From Mauremys mutica (taxonomy: Eukaryota > Chordata > Testudines > Geoemydidae), in the NCBI RefSeq assembly GCF_020497125.1, contig NC_059075.1:60531321-60595320 (forward strand): a stretch of DNA of 64,000 nt, given 5' to 3'. A model generated the notes under the pieces. That model was not told the origin of the DNA. It ran no database searches and saw nothing but the letters and a program-made list of their open reading frames with translations. Position numbers and translations under genes: made by a program. Shown here one piece after another: positions 59,901 to 64,000 of this stretch; within the stretch, counting starts at the first letter, position 1; each line of letters begins with the position of its first letter.

Positions 59901-60970
59901 TGTTTTAATCCTATTTCTTTCTCTATTCTTAATCTTTTAGAACATTTTAGTCATAGACTGTTGAAACAAAGGTTAAGGATGTGATCCAGTAACTAAGTCA
60001 GCCTTCTGACCTCTTGTGAGAGGGAGAAAATGGCATCTAGCTTGGAGCATGGGGATGAGTGTCATGACATTAGAACCAAGTGCTCTGGCTTTGCTGAATG
60101 AGTGCTATCCAGATACAGCTGTGAATGGAACAGACTCATGAAAAGCCAGTGGCCCATGATGAAGGTATAGTGAACAGAACCTTCAAACATTCATGAGATT
60201 TTAGTGGACATCATAAAGAAAATTATAACAAGCTAGATGTTTTAATAAGGTTTTTTAAACAAGTTACATGCATCACACCTGCCTTCTCTTTGCCCTTCCT
60301 ATCATCTTGTCACCGTCCACACAAAAAATCTGTCTGGGGATTGGTCCTGCTTTGAGCAGGGGGCTGGACTAGATGATCTCCTGAGGCCCCTTTCAACCCT
60401 GAGATTCTATCATTCTCAGAGCTTTCTCGGCAGTAGCTGTTGCCATATGGCACACCATGGTACCTCTCTGCCTCAGGAGCTCATCTCAAAACATCTTCCC
60501 CAGTCCCATACTGTGACCTCTTAAAGATCAGCAGAGGCAGAGAGAAATTTGTTCCCTCCCCAGGTTATTTAACCCGTTAAGGTGCTCTAGGGTTTAGCCT
60601 CCCACACACAACATGTGACTAACATCTCTGGTCAGTGTTCATGGTAGCAATGAACACGAGTCACTACAGAGGTTGCCACTTTTCTACCGCTGCCCCCCGC
60701 ACCAGGGGCAGCCCCACACGAGCTTTCCCATCCTGGGGGCAGGGAGAGCGCCCAGGCCGCCTTGTATTTCTGGTAGCGCCCAGCCGCCGTCACCGTGGTG
60801 TCAGACCCCGGGGCCGCCACGCGCTGCAGGGAGCGTCCGCCAACTGGGCGGGGGCCCGGCGCCCTATGACCCCCCCCCAGTCAGGCCCTGACCTCCTTGT
60901 CCGAAGCCTTCTCCCCGACCCCCAGCAGGGCGTAGAGGTCCAGCTGCAACAGCTCCTTATCGACCGCCAT
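30844..60970 (-). CDS. DNAJC17: DnaJ heat-shock protein family (Hsp40) member C17, 11 coding exons
   Basis: Coding exons, 5' to 3' on the minus strand: 60893-60970, 55056-55125, 53424-53482, 51484-51571, 51016-51098, 48616-48712, 44941-44990, 44290-44367, 43463-43543, 42754-42882, 30844-30966. They total 936 nt, 311 residues plus stop (human about 304), and every phase joins. An N-terminal J domain spans residues about 11-75 with the HPD motif at 39-41 ([10 protein letters not shown]), the tripeptide that stimulates Hsp70 ATPase. A charged helical, probably coiled-coil region covers about 75-160. An RRM-like domain spans about 175-255, with an RNP1-like GSAVVEF in exon 9 and [10 protein letters not shown] in exon 10. 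The family is nuclear and linked to the spliceosome. The gene converges with GCHFR, diverges from ZFYVE19, and hosts C15orf62 in intron 10. Donors after exons 1 and 8 are weak (gtcagg, gtcctg). No frame-breaking lesion is seen. Confidence 0.96.
30967..32093. other. DNAJC17 intron 10, 3' part, nothing recognised
   Basis: A consensus donor on minus at 31279 (AGG|gtaagt) has no fitting exon and is treated as a decoy. Confidence 0.45.
32094..32250 (+). mobile_element. Penelope-like tail, older subfamily
   Basis: Reads CCAATGAAGTGAGCTGTAGC, CCACAAAAGCTTATGCTC, TTGTTAGTCTCTAAGGTGCC and ends ACACGGCTGCTACTCTGAAA, a parallel of the 9-kb family with a different stem. Confidence 0.65.
32411..33860. 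mobile_element. Non-autonomous Harbinger element, 1.45 kb
   Basis: Ends GTCTACACTACAAATTTAGG (left) and complement GTCTACACTACAACTTTAGG, each followed by TCGAATTTA. Its right half is related to the element at 63355. A three-unit tandem repeat of about 50 bp (ctgccgagcacccaggagat) is at 33011-33175. No transposase frame remains. Confidence 0.8.
34015..34105 (+). repeat. L2/MIR3-like 3' end
   Basis: 'ggattgtaagctctctgtgg', 'cagggactctttcggttctg' and 'gtaccctagcaca' match the old LINE/SINE tail. Confidence 0.5.
34110..35919. other. DNAJC17 intron 10 upstream of C15orf62
   Basis: Probably holds the C15orf62 promoter and 5' noncoding exon(s). A possible exon ends at 35471 (CACAGA|gtaagt). Nothing else recognised. 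Confidence 0.35.
36009..36518 (+). CDS. C15orf62: C15orf62-like protein, single coding exon nested in DNAJC17 intron 10
   Basis: A 169-codon frame beginning [20 protein letters not shown] and ending in a conserved tail, [20 protein letters not shown], plus [12 protein letters not shown]. The middle has a proline-rich [18 protein letters not shown] segment. These three blocks match human C15orf62 (about 175 aa) from memory, and the human gene also lies inside DNAJC17 on the opposite strand. The basic, hydroxylated N-terminus fits the mitochondrial label of the human entry. The C-terminal SFKVDLG block recalls the CDC42 effector (BORG) family, a low-confidence inference. No in-frame stop or frameshift is seen. 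An acceptor (cttacag at 35914-35920) precedes the ATG by 88 bases, so a 5' UTR intron is likely. The biochemical role is unknown to me. Confidence 0.9.
   Translation: MDTWRRGSIKSTTFFKRLSFRRHKKLGNQVIILNQNSQTLENNGQYKREPLRDLKDKSEYLLCKSEQNLAQAQAPPKPPRLYLDSSSCPNIIDHTESHSTAISFSSVTPQYHKAMQTQGTNSHTVQATDCGTSETGSDPFLSFKVDLGLSLLEDVLQTLRKQNPRDYAA
37181..37202 (+). terminator. C15orf62: Candidate C15orf62 polyadenylation signals
   Basis: Two AATAAA hexamers at 37181-37186 and 37197-37202, about 0.66 kb after the stop. Either could end a roughly 0.7-kb 3' UTR. Confidence 0.45.
37994..38780 (+). mobile_element. hAT transposon, TAGGGCCCTAC family
   Basis: Ends TAGGGCCCTACGAAATTCAC and GTGAATTTGGTAGGGCTCTA are inverted. 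Flanks gctatagt (37986-37993) and gttatagt (38781-38788) match 7 of 8. The centre has alternating sense and antisense units of agctctgaaggcagcgc / cttacttctgtgctgctgcc, a snap-back structure. Confidence 0.85.
38921..39619 (+). mobile_element. Solo LTR of an endogenous retrovirus-like element
   Basis: Begins TGTGATGAACTGGGAA and ends ACTCCGTGACA (TG...CA), flanked by a perfect 5-bp duplication GTGGG (38916-38920, 39620-39624). A polyadenylation signal AATAAA lies at 39340-39345. There is no internal viral region or second LTR, so the element is a recombined remnant. No coding capacity. Confidence 0.8.
39625..40540. other. DNAJC17 intron 10, nothing recognised
   Basis: Purine-rich on plus (39640-40010) but without a clear repeat unit. 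Confidence 0.4.
40545..40850 (+). repeat. 61-bp minisatellite
   Basis: attgggtcctacccctgggg recurs at 40591 and 40652, and in degraded form at 40713 and beyond, with ggcagctttggaggtccagg in each good unit. About five units, decaying to the right. Confidence 0.75.
41790..41945 (+). repeat. MIR SINE
   Basis: 'agagtgcttcacagaggtgg', 'agagaggttaagcgactcat' and 'caaggtcacgcagcaaatcg' are MIR core words. Confidence 0.75.
42754..42882 (-). CDS. DNAJC17: DNAJC17 coding exon 10
   Basis: Acceptor gatag|GAGATG, donor TCAG|gtaagg. Encodes [20 protein letters not shown] and EGQPQ (last RRM strand), then a variable Ser/Thr/Asn-rich linker of 18 residues. The exon keeps phase 0 at both ends. Confidence 0.95.
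43156..43252. mobile_element. Small palindromic element, GGGCCAGATCCTC family
   Basis: caagatcctcaacttgcatt and its partner ctagctgaggatctggccct are inverted. A second copy is at 52139-52230. Confidence 0.5.
43463..43543 (-). CDS. DNAJC17: DNAJC17 coding exon 9 (RRM core)
   Basis: Acceptor acag|TATGGT, donor GCT|gtaagt. Reads [20 protein letters not shown] followed by FATVKAA, which holds the RNP1-like strand of the RRM. Confidence 0.95.
44290..44367 (-). CDS. DNAJC17: DNAJC17 coding exon 8
   Basis: Acceptor tctag|CTAAGA, then [20 protein letters not shown] and LQILQK. The donor AAG|gtcctg matches consensus poorly, but it is the only GT that keeps the frame into exon 9, and a stop follows within three codons if unspliced. 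Confidence 0.9.
44941..44990 (-). CDS. DNAJC17: DNAJC17 coding exon 7
   Basis: Acceptor ctag|GCAAAC, donor CAAA|gtaaga. A 50-nt exon reading [17 protein letters not shown]; the GTPKLK end matches the human linker. Confidence 0.92.
45395..45615 (+). repeat. MIR SINE
   Basis: 'ggatctcatagagcttcaca', 'taaaatgggactggcaaagt' and 'attaaatgacttgcttatgg' follow the MIR order. Confidence 0.65.
45616..46604. other. DNAJC17 intron 6, nothing recognised
   Basis: No conserved frame or repeat boundary seen. Confidence 0.4.
46605..47511 (+). mobile_element. LTR-like or other retroelement fragment with promoter and poly(A) signals
   Basis: Contains a TATA-like gatataaaagg at 46990-47000 and AATAAA near 47066, 70 bases later, in the order of an LTR. 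The block 'ttttgtacaaaatatgcctt' then 'gtgagatatcat' is familiar from a high-copy turtle element. Ends are not defined. Confidence 0.45.
47521..48296 (+). mobile_element. Probable hAT element with microsatellite core
   Basis: Begins CAGTGCTCCCTCTAATTTTT and is flanked by an identical 8-mer GTCCTAGG (47513-47520, 48297-48304). The right end ctaattt-type complement is only weakly inverted. Confidence 0.65.
47850..47992 (+). repeat. Compound (GA)n/(GT)n microsatellite
   Basis: Alternating runs of GA and GT plus an (ACAG)n-type end. The two frames read here are simple-repeat artefacts. Confidence 0.9.
48616..48712 (-). CDS. DNAJC17: DNAJC17 coding exon 6
   Basis: Acceptor tag|ATAATACG, donor CAAG|gtaagg. 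Encodes [20 protein letters not shown] and [12 protein letters not shown], continuing the coiled-coil-like region. Confidence 0.94.
49236..49465 (+). mobile_element. Tigger/pogo-like fragment
   Basis: CAGTGGACCCTTGCTTGAAT after a TA dinucleotide, then GCGATTTTGCTTATAGCGCG. The right end is not defined. Confidence 0.5.
49975..50740. mobile_element. Unclassified insertion flanked by a 23-bp duplication
   Basis: The 23-mer from accatgaaatttcagatgta to aac occurs at 49952-49974 and again at 50741-50763. The sister hAT at 37994 has a similar block only once. The 766-bp insert begins TGTGACGGGTTGCATCACAG and ends CCTCACCCTGTGTAG, with no terminal repeats of its own and no coding frame. Confidence 0.7.
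51016..51098 (-). CDS. DNAJC17: DNAJC17 coding exon 5
   Basis: Acceptor gcag|ACCTTG, donor AGAG|gtaata. Encodes [20 protein letters not shown] and TRTLEQE, a strongly charged helix. Confidence 0.94.
51484..51571 (-). CDS. DNAJC17: DNAJC17 coding exon 4
   Basis: Acceptor atag|GCAGCA, donor CTTG|gtatgg. Reads [20 protein letters not shown] onward, closing the J domain and starting the basic helical region. Confidence 0.94.
51572..53423. other. DNAJC17 intron 3
   Basis: Holds a small palindromic element (52139-52230, gggccagatcctcagctggt with ctagttgagtatctggccca) and otherwise nothing recognised. Confidence 0.45.
53424..53482 (-). CDS. DNAJC17: DNAJC17 coding exon 3
   Basis: Acceptor cag|AGGAAC, donor AAGG|gtaagg. 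Reads [21 protein letters not shown]-domain helix III. Confidence 0.94.
54332..54419 (-). mobile_element. Penelope-like tail, unfolded copy
   Basis: gcagcaaagaatcctgtggc onward to gggtgaatacccacttcttc, the minus orientation of the 9-kb family. Flanks tttatatta / ttatatta look like a short target duplication. Confidence 0.65.
54666..54898. mobile_element. Harbinger-type MITE
   Basis: Ends GGGCTTGTCTACACGGTGGA and complement GGTCTTGTCTACACAGTGGA. A 3-bp TCA duplication flanks it (54663-54665, 54899-54901). Inner tttctaaagtgcactaatg / catgtgttaatgcactttag are inverted. Confidence 0.8.
55056..55125 (-). CDS. DNAJC17: DNAJC17 coding exon 2 (HPD motif)
   Basis: Acceptor cag|GTTAAG, donor GCAG|gtaaga. 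Encodes [20 protein letters not shown] followed by PRA, i.e. J-domain helix II and the HPD loop. Confidence 0.95.
55126..56276. other. DNAJC17 intron 1, proximal unique-looking part
   Basis: No repeat boundary or conserved frame recognised. Confidence 0.4.
56285..58002. mobile_element. hAT transposon with palindromic target duplication and nested insert
   Basis: Ends CAGGCCCGCACAACTCG and complement CAGGCCTGCACAACACGCGG, flanked by a perfect 8-bp GTCTAGAC (56277-56284, 58003-58010). A second element starts near 56583 (GCAGGGCCGGTTCTAGGTGT). G-rich arrays (gggggcagtcaggggacagg-like) fill 57300-57790. Confidence 0.88.
58011..59049. other. DNAJC17 intron 1, nothing recognised
   Basis: AT-rich; no repeat boundary or conserved frame. 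Confidence 0.4.
59050..59148 (+). mobile_element. CR1 LINE 3' end
   Basis: 'ttggactagatgacctcctg', 'aggttccttccaaccctgat' and the tail ATTCTATGATTCTATG, the 8-bp tandem end of CR1. Confidence 0.85.
60332..60420 (+). mobile_element. CR1 LINE 3' end
   Basis: 'ggctggactagatgatctcc' and 'tttcaaccctgagattctat' followed by CATTCTC, a diverged CR1 tail. Confidence 0.75.
60893..60970 (-). CDS. DNAJC17: DNAJC17 coding exon 1
   Basis: Residues 1-26, [20 protein letters not shown] to KE: the start of J-domain helix I. The donor GAG|gtcagg has C at +3, an unusual base. The ATG lies at the edge of the shared CpG promoter. Confidence 0.93.
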
Positions 60971-61055
60971 CTCCGCTACACCCCCACAGCCCGGGGCCTC
61001 CGGCCGCCCGCTTCCCCTTGCGCCGCTGGGTCTGGTTATCCTCGGCCCCGCACCA

Positions 61056-61076
61056 CTGCCTGCTGGGACATGTAGT
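61056..61076 (-). promoter_or_regulatory. ZNF143/SBS-like site 1
   Basis: Minus strand reads ACTACATGTCCCAGCAGGCA, close to the remembered consensus ACTACAATTCCCAGCATGC. Confidence 0.65.
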
Positions 61077-61128
61077 CTCTCCAGCCTCCGCCTGACCGCT
61101 GGTTCTTAGAGCCCTTCGAGGAAGCGGA

Positions 61129-61153
61129 ACTACAACTACCACAATGCCTCGCG
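61129..61153 (+). promoter_or_regulatory. ZNF143/SBS-like site 2
   Basis: Plus strand reads ACTACAACTACCACAATGCC then TCGCG. It is the best of the four matches, keeping both the ACTACA and ATGCC..GCG halves. Confidence 0.7.
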
Positions 61154-61227
61154 CGGCCCACCAGGAAGGGCTCTCTCTGGCCAACCGGCAAATCACCGCT
61201 CCCGGCAGGCTCTGCGCAGCAGGGGTG

Positions 61228-61252
61228 TGCGCATTGTCTTGGGAAGTGTAGT
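61228..61252 (-). promoter_or_regulatory. ZNF143/SBS-like site 3
   Basis: Minus strand reads ACTACACTTCCCAAGACAAT then GCGCA. Confidence 0.6.
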
Positions 61253-61303
61253 TTTTTTATTAAACCATCTCGTTCTGCGGAAGGGGATCGGACGGGTGTA
61301 AGG

Positions 61304-61329
61304 ACTACAACTTCCATCGGGCCCTGCGC
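61304..61329 (+). promoter_or_regulatory. ZNF143/SBS-like site 4
   Basis: Plus strand reads ACTACAACTTCCATCGGGCC then CTGCGC; the second half is weaker. Confidence 0.55.
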
Positions 61330-61455
61330 TGCCATTGCTGGGTTCTTGGCTATCTCGGGTGCTGGTGGGATGTGGGCAGCAAAGTCTCCAGCCGTAAACT
61401 GCAGAGGGAGTATTAACCCCTTCCGCTAGAGTCGGTGATGCGAGGGTCTCGGCAG

Positions 61456-61583
61456 GTTAGGGTGACCAGACAGCAAGTGTGAAAACTCAGGACAGGGGGT
61501 GGGGGGTAATAGGAGCCTATATAAGAAAAAGCCCCAAAAATCAAGACTGTCGCTATGAAATTGGGTTTGACATCTGGTCACCC
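61456..61583. mobile_element. Mariner-type MITE, GGGTGACCAGA ends
   Basis: TAGGGTGACCAGACAGCAAG to GACATCTGGTCACCC, the inverted orientation of the copy at 8614. Confidence 0.7.
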
Positions 61584-61919
61584 CACACAGGTGCTGGGGC
61601 AAAAGTGGCTCTGTAGGTGAAAAGCCTTGTGGTTTGGGAGTCGTGCGCTGAGTTGTGTGGGGTTTGCACTGACTCAGACTCTTGCTGTGATTACTGTTGG
61701 TACAGTATGTGTGTAGTATTGCAGCTTTCCATGACACTGATTTGGATTGGGAGTTTCTGGGACCTGGGATTTTTGTCATTTTGTGCATTTGTATGGTGTG
61801 GAGCAGTCTATGCTGCCAAATACATAATAGTTTTATCGCAAAATATATTAAAGCAGGACTTAAATCTCTGCTTTGGAAAGGTGGCATCCTAAATATGCAA
61901 ACTTGTACACTCCAAAGAC

Positions 61920-62074
61920 AAAGAGTTCTGTGGCACCTTACAGACTAACAAACGTATTGTAGCACGAGCTTTCGTGGGTGAATACCCACTTTGTTGGATG
62001 TTAGTCTATAAGGTGCCACAGAACTCTTTGCCGCTTTTACAGATCCAGACTAACACGGCTACCCCTCTGATACT
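61920..62074 (+). mobile_element. Fold-back Penelope-like tail, copy D
   Basis: Inverted 30-bp arms (61920-61949 and 62000-62029: aaagagttctgtggcacctt etc.) surround a 50-bp centre that itself holds a GTGGGTGAATACCCAC hairpin. The right arm continues to ACACGGCTACCCCTCTGATA. Flanks cactccaaagac and cagcacaaagac are a diverged 12-bp duplication. Confidence 0.65.
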
Positions 62075-62086
62075 CAGCACAAAGAC

Positions 62087-62530
62087 GGTAGATGTTGTTA
62101 TTGCTGATAGGCTTTGCAGAACAAGGCAAGTTAGACTGGTGGTGATTTGGAGGAGAGGGGGAGCACTTGGTGTGTCTTATCCTAGCTTTAAGCTGTCAGA
62201 ACAGTCATGTAAGAGAACAGCAAATTATAATGTTATTTATTGTTAACAATAATGCTTTCATTAAAGGGTTGTCTGTAAAAGTTAAACAAGGATCAGATCC
62301 TTTCTTCTCTCTCTGCTGAAAGAATCTGGGACTATCATTTCTACAACCAGCTGTGCAGCAAGTAAACTCTGAAATGCCATAATTCATCATCTTCCCCCAA
62401 CACGCTGCTGCCTCTGAAGGAGAAGAATATTCCAGGACGGCTCTGTCTGGACAAATAGACAGCTTCAGGAGATAAACTATTTCTTTTTGTATATCTGTGA
62501 GAGAGTGAGCGTGCGTTCTCCATTAGCACT
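62087..62530 (+). promoter_or_regulatory. ZFYVE19: Probable 5' UTR or leader of ZFYVE19
   Basis: Lies between the promoter and the ATG. A pyrimidine tract (tcctttcttctctctctgctg, read at 62299-62318) could serve an acceptor of a 5' UTR intron. No upstream in-frame coding match to the human N-terminal extension was found. Confidence 0.3.
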
Positions 62531-62584
62531 ATGGATAGAAGGTGTTATGGCTGTGCATCCAAGTTTACTCTCTTCAGAAAAGAG
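62531..62584 (+). CDS. ZFYVE19: Zinc finger FYVE-domain protein 19 (ANCHR), first recognisable coding exon, partial gene
   Basis: Eighteen codons, MDRRCYGCASKFTLFRKE, match the start of the FYVE domain of ZFYVE19 (human ESRCYGCAVKFTLFKKE). The exon supplies the first CxxC zinc-ligand pair, C5 and C8. Family knowledge: the FYVE domain binds phosphatidylinositol 3-phosphate, and ZFYVE19/ANCHR delays abscission through VPS4. The ATG has A at -3 and G at +4. The human protein has an extra N-terminal segment before this point in its longest isoform; none is recognised here. The exon is followed by gcaagt, a GC-type donor, instead of GT. No later exon (YGCKNCG and beyond) is seen before 64000, so the gene continues outside. 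DNAJC17 starts 1.56 kb upstream on the other strand, as in mammals. Confidence 0.87.
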
Positions 62585-63309
62585 GCAAGTCTCTCTTGAA
62601 CACTAGATACAAGATCTGGCCCTAAAAAGCCAGTTAGGCAGGCAGCTGAGTGAGATTCCTCGTGGCAGTGTTTGATCAATGCCATTTGAAACTCCTTATA
62701 GTAACCCCACCTCCCACTCTCCACTTTACATTCTATAGTTCAAACCTGTTGCGCTTCCTTGGCTCTAAGCACATGTTTTTGTGTGTGTCTGTGTTATCCT
62801 TAATTGTATATTAATGACACAGACACGTTAACCTGTCTGTGTTTAAAACGTGTAGGAATTGCTATAACACAGCGGTTCTGAAACTGAGGGTTGTGACCCC
62901 ATTTTAATGGGATCGGCAGGCTCACATTAAACTTGCTGGGAACTGGGGCGGAAGCCAAAGCCCAAGCCTCATTGTCCCGGGCGATGGGACTTGGCTTTGG
63001 CTTCACCCCTGGGTGGTGGGGCTCAGGCTACAGGCCCCCTGTCCAGGGCTGATGCCCTTGGGCTTTGCCCCCCCTCCCTTACTATACTATGGGAGGAGAT
63101 GGTATTCCTGACTCCAGCAGGTGATCAGCTTATGTCCTAAAGGCTGATACTCTTATGCTGTTTATTCTAGCTAGTGTAGCTGCAACTACTATTCTTATTC
63201 TTACAAATATTTAATTCTCTTTTTAAACTTACAAACAAGCACATATCATATCTCTGAAGTACTTTTGATGTGGAAGTTGCTCCTGCCTGGTGCATATCCA
63301 TAGAGATGA

Positions 63310-63354
63310 AGTGGGCATTCACCCACGAAAGCTCATGCTCCAATACATCTGTTA
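63310..63354 (+). mobile_element. Penelope-like tail, truncated by a Harbinger insertion
   Basis: agtgggcattcacccacgaa then agctcatgctccaatacatc and tgtta stop abruptly at the Harbinger end at 63355. Confidence 0.6.
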
Positions 63355-63618
63355 GGCCTGGTCTCCACTAGGAGCTTGTGTCGAATTTAGCAGCGTTAAA
63401 TCGAATTAACCTTGCACCCATCCACACAACAAAGCTATTTAGTTCGACATACAGGTCTCTTTAGTTCGATTTCTGTACTCCTCCCCGACGAGGGGAGTAG
63501 CGCTAAATTCGACATGGCCATGTCGAATTAGGGTAGGTGTGGATGGAATTCAACGCTAATAGCTCCAGGAGCTATCCCACAGTGCACCACTCTGCTGACG
63601 CTCTGGACAGCAGTCTGA
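63355..63618 (+). mobile_element. Harbinger-family element, left part, interrupted
   Basis: Begins GGCCTGGTCTCCACTAGGAG after TTA. It runs with the same sequence as 63619 on (gaatttagcagcgttaaatc, ctatcccacagtgca) until cagtctga, where a second copy starts. Confidence 0.75.
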
Positions 63619-64000
63619 GGGCTGGTCCACACTAGCTCTTTAAATCGAATTTAGCAGCGTTAAATCGAATTAAGCGTGCACCCGTCCACACCAGGAAGCC
63701 ATTTAATTCGACATAGAGGGCTCCTTAGTTCGACTTCGGTACTCCACCTCGACAAGGGGAGTAGCACTAAATTCGACATGGCTATGTCGAATTAGGCTAG
63801 GTGTGGATGCTAATCGATCTTAGTAGCTCCGGGAGCTATCCCACAGTGCAACACTCTGTTGACGCTCTGGACGCCAGTCGGAGCTTGGATGCTCTGACCA
63901 GCCACACAGGAAATGCCCTGGGAAAATTTGAATTCCTTTTCCTGTCTGGACAGTTTGAATCCCATTTCCTGGTTGCTCATCGGGGCGAGCTCAGCAGCAC
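63619..64000 (+). mobile_element. Second copy of the same Harbinger family, runs off the window
   Basis: Begins GGGCTGGTCCACACTAGCTC after TGA and is about 85 percent alike to the preceding copy, then continues further (aattccttttcctgtctgga), so the first copy was interrupted at that place. Confidence 0.75.

Larger units (their letters stand above)
60971..61400. promoter_or_regulatory. Bidirectional CpG promoter of DNAJC17 and ZFYVE19
   Basis: GC- and CpG-rich DNA begins over DNAJC17 exon 1 and continues to about 61400. No TATA box is seen. Four ACTACA-type ZNF143/SBS-like elements lie within 275 bp, alternating in orientation. Divergent head-to-head arrangement of the two genes is conserved in mammals. 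The distance to the ZFYVE19 ATG (over 1.1 kb) suggests a 5' UTR intron or a second start, which cannot be settled from sequence. Confidence 0.75.

Noticed and set aside
60635..61075. Frame of 146 codons on plus
   Set aside because: It is antisense to DNAJC17 exon 1 in a CpG-rich promoter; a composition artefact.

Overview
The window is vertebrate nuclear DNA. The genes have spliced coding exons with GT-AG boundaries, kilobase introns and polyadenylation signals, and much of the rest is interspersed repeats. The repeat spectrum (hAT and Harbinger non-autonomous elements whose ends read GGCCTGGTCTACACTA, fold-back Penelope-like tails, CR1 3' ends, old MIR copies) suggests a turtle; a crocodilian or other sauropsid is possible. 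The species call rests on memory of these families, not on a search.

Four genes can be read, in the order known around human 15q15: GCHFR (+), DNAJC17 (-), C15orf62 (+, nested in the last DNAJC17 intron) and the first recognisable coding exon of ZFYVE19 (+). GCHFR has three coding exons (10954-10989, 22847-22941, 29516-29639; 84 aa). DNAJC17 has eleven coding exons running from 60970 down to 30844, all joining in frame to a 311-aa J-domain/RRM protein. C15orf62 is a single open frame at 36009-36518 (169 aa). ZFYVE19 starts at 62531 and leaves the window through a GC-type splice donor after 18 codons. GCHFR and DNAJC17 converge with about 0.3 kb between their polyadenylation sites. DNAJC17 and ZFYVE19 diverge from a GC-rich promoter that carries four ZNF143/SBS-like sites.

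Region by region: 1-10.5 kb is intergenic and repeat-rich, with hAT insertions at 3265-4724 and 5620-6581 and fold-back elements at 8963 and 9862. 10.5-11.4 kb is the GCHFR CpG-rich promoter and first exon. 11.4-29.5 kb holds the GCHFR introns, including a minisatellite and a roughly 4-kb Harbinger transposon with decayed transposase and Myb-like genes. 29.5-30.8 kb holds the facing 3' ends. 30.8-61.0 kb is DNAJC17 with C15orf62 inside, plus a solo LTR, several hAT and Harbinger elements and satellites. 61.0-64.0 kb is the shared promoter, ZFYVE19 exon 1 and two copies of a Harbinger family, one inserted in the other.

The genes do not form one pathway. GCHFR regulates tetrahydrobiopterin synthesis, DNAJC17 is a spliceosome-associated co-chaperone, ZFYVE19 acts in abscission timing and C15orf62 is poorly characterised. 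No CRISPR array, operon, tRNA or rRNA gene was seen. I did not find a new multi-gene system. The most notable signals are the fold-back Penelope-like insertions with hammerhead-like cores, the GC-AG donor of ZFYVE19, the ZNF143-type promoter cluster, and a 766-bp insertion flanked by a 23-bp duplication.
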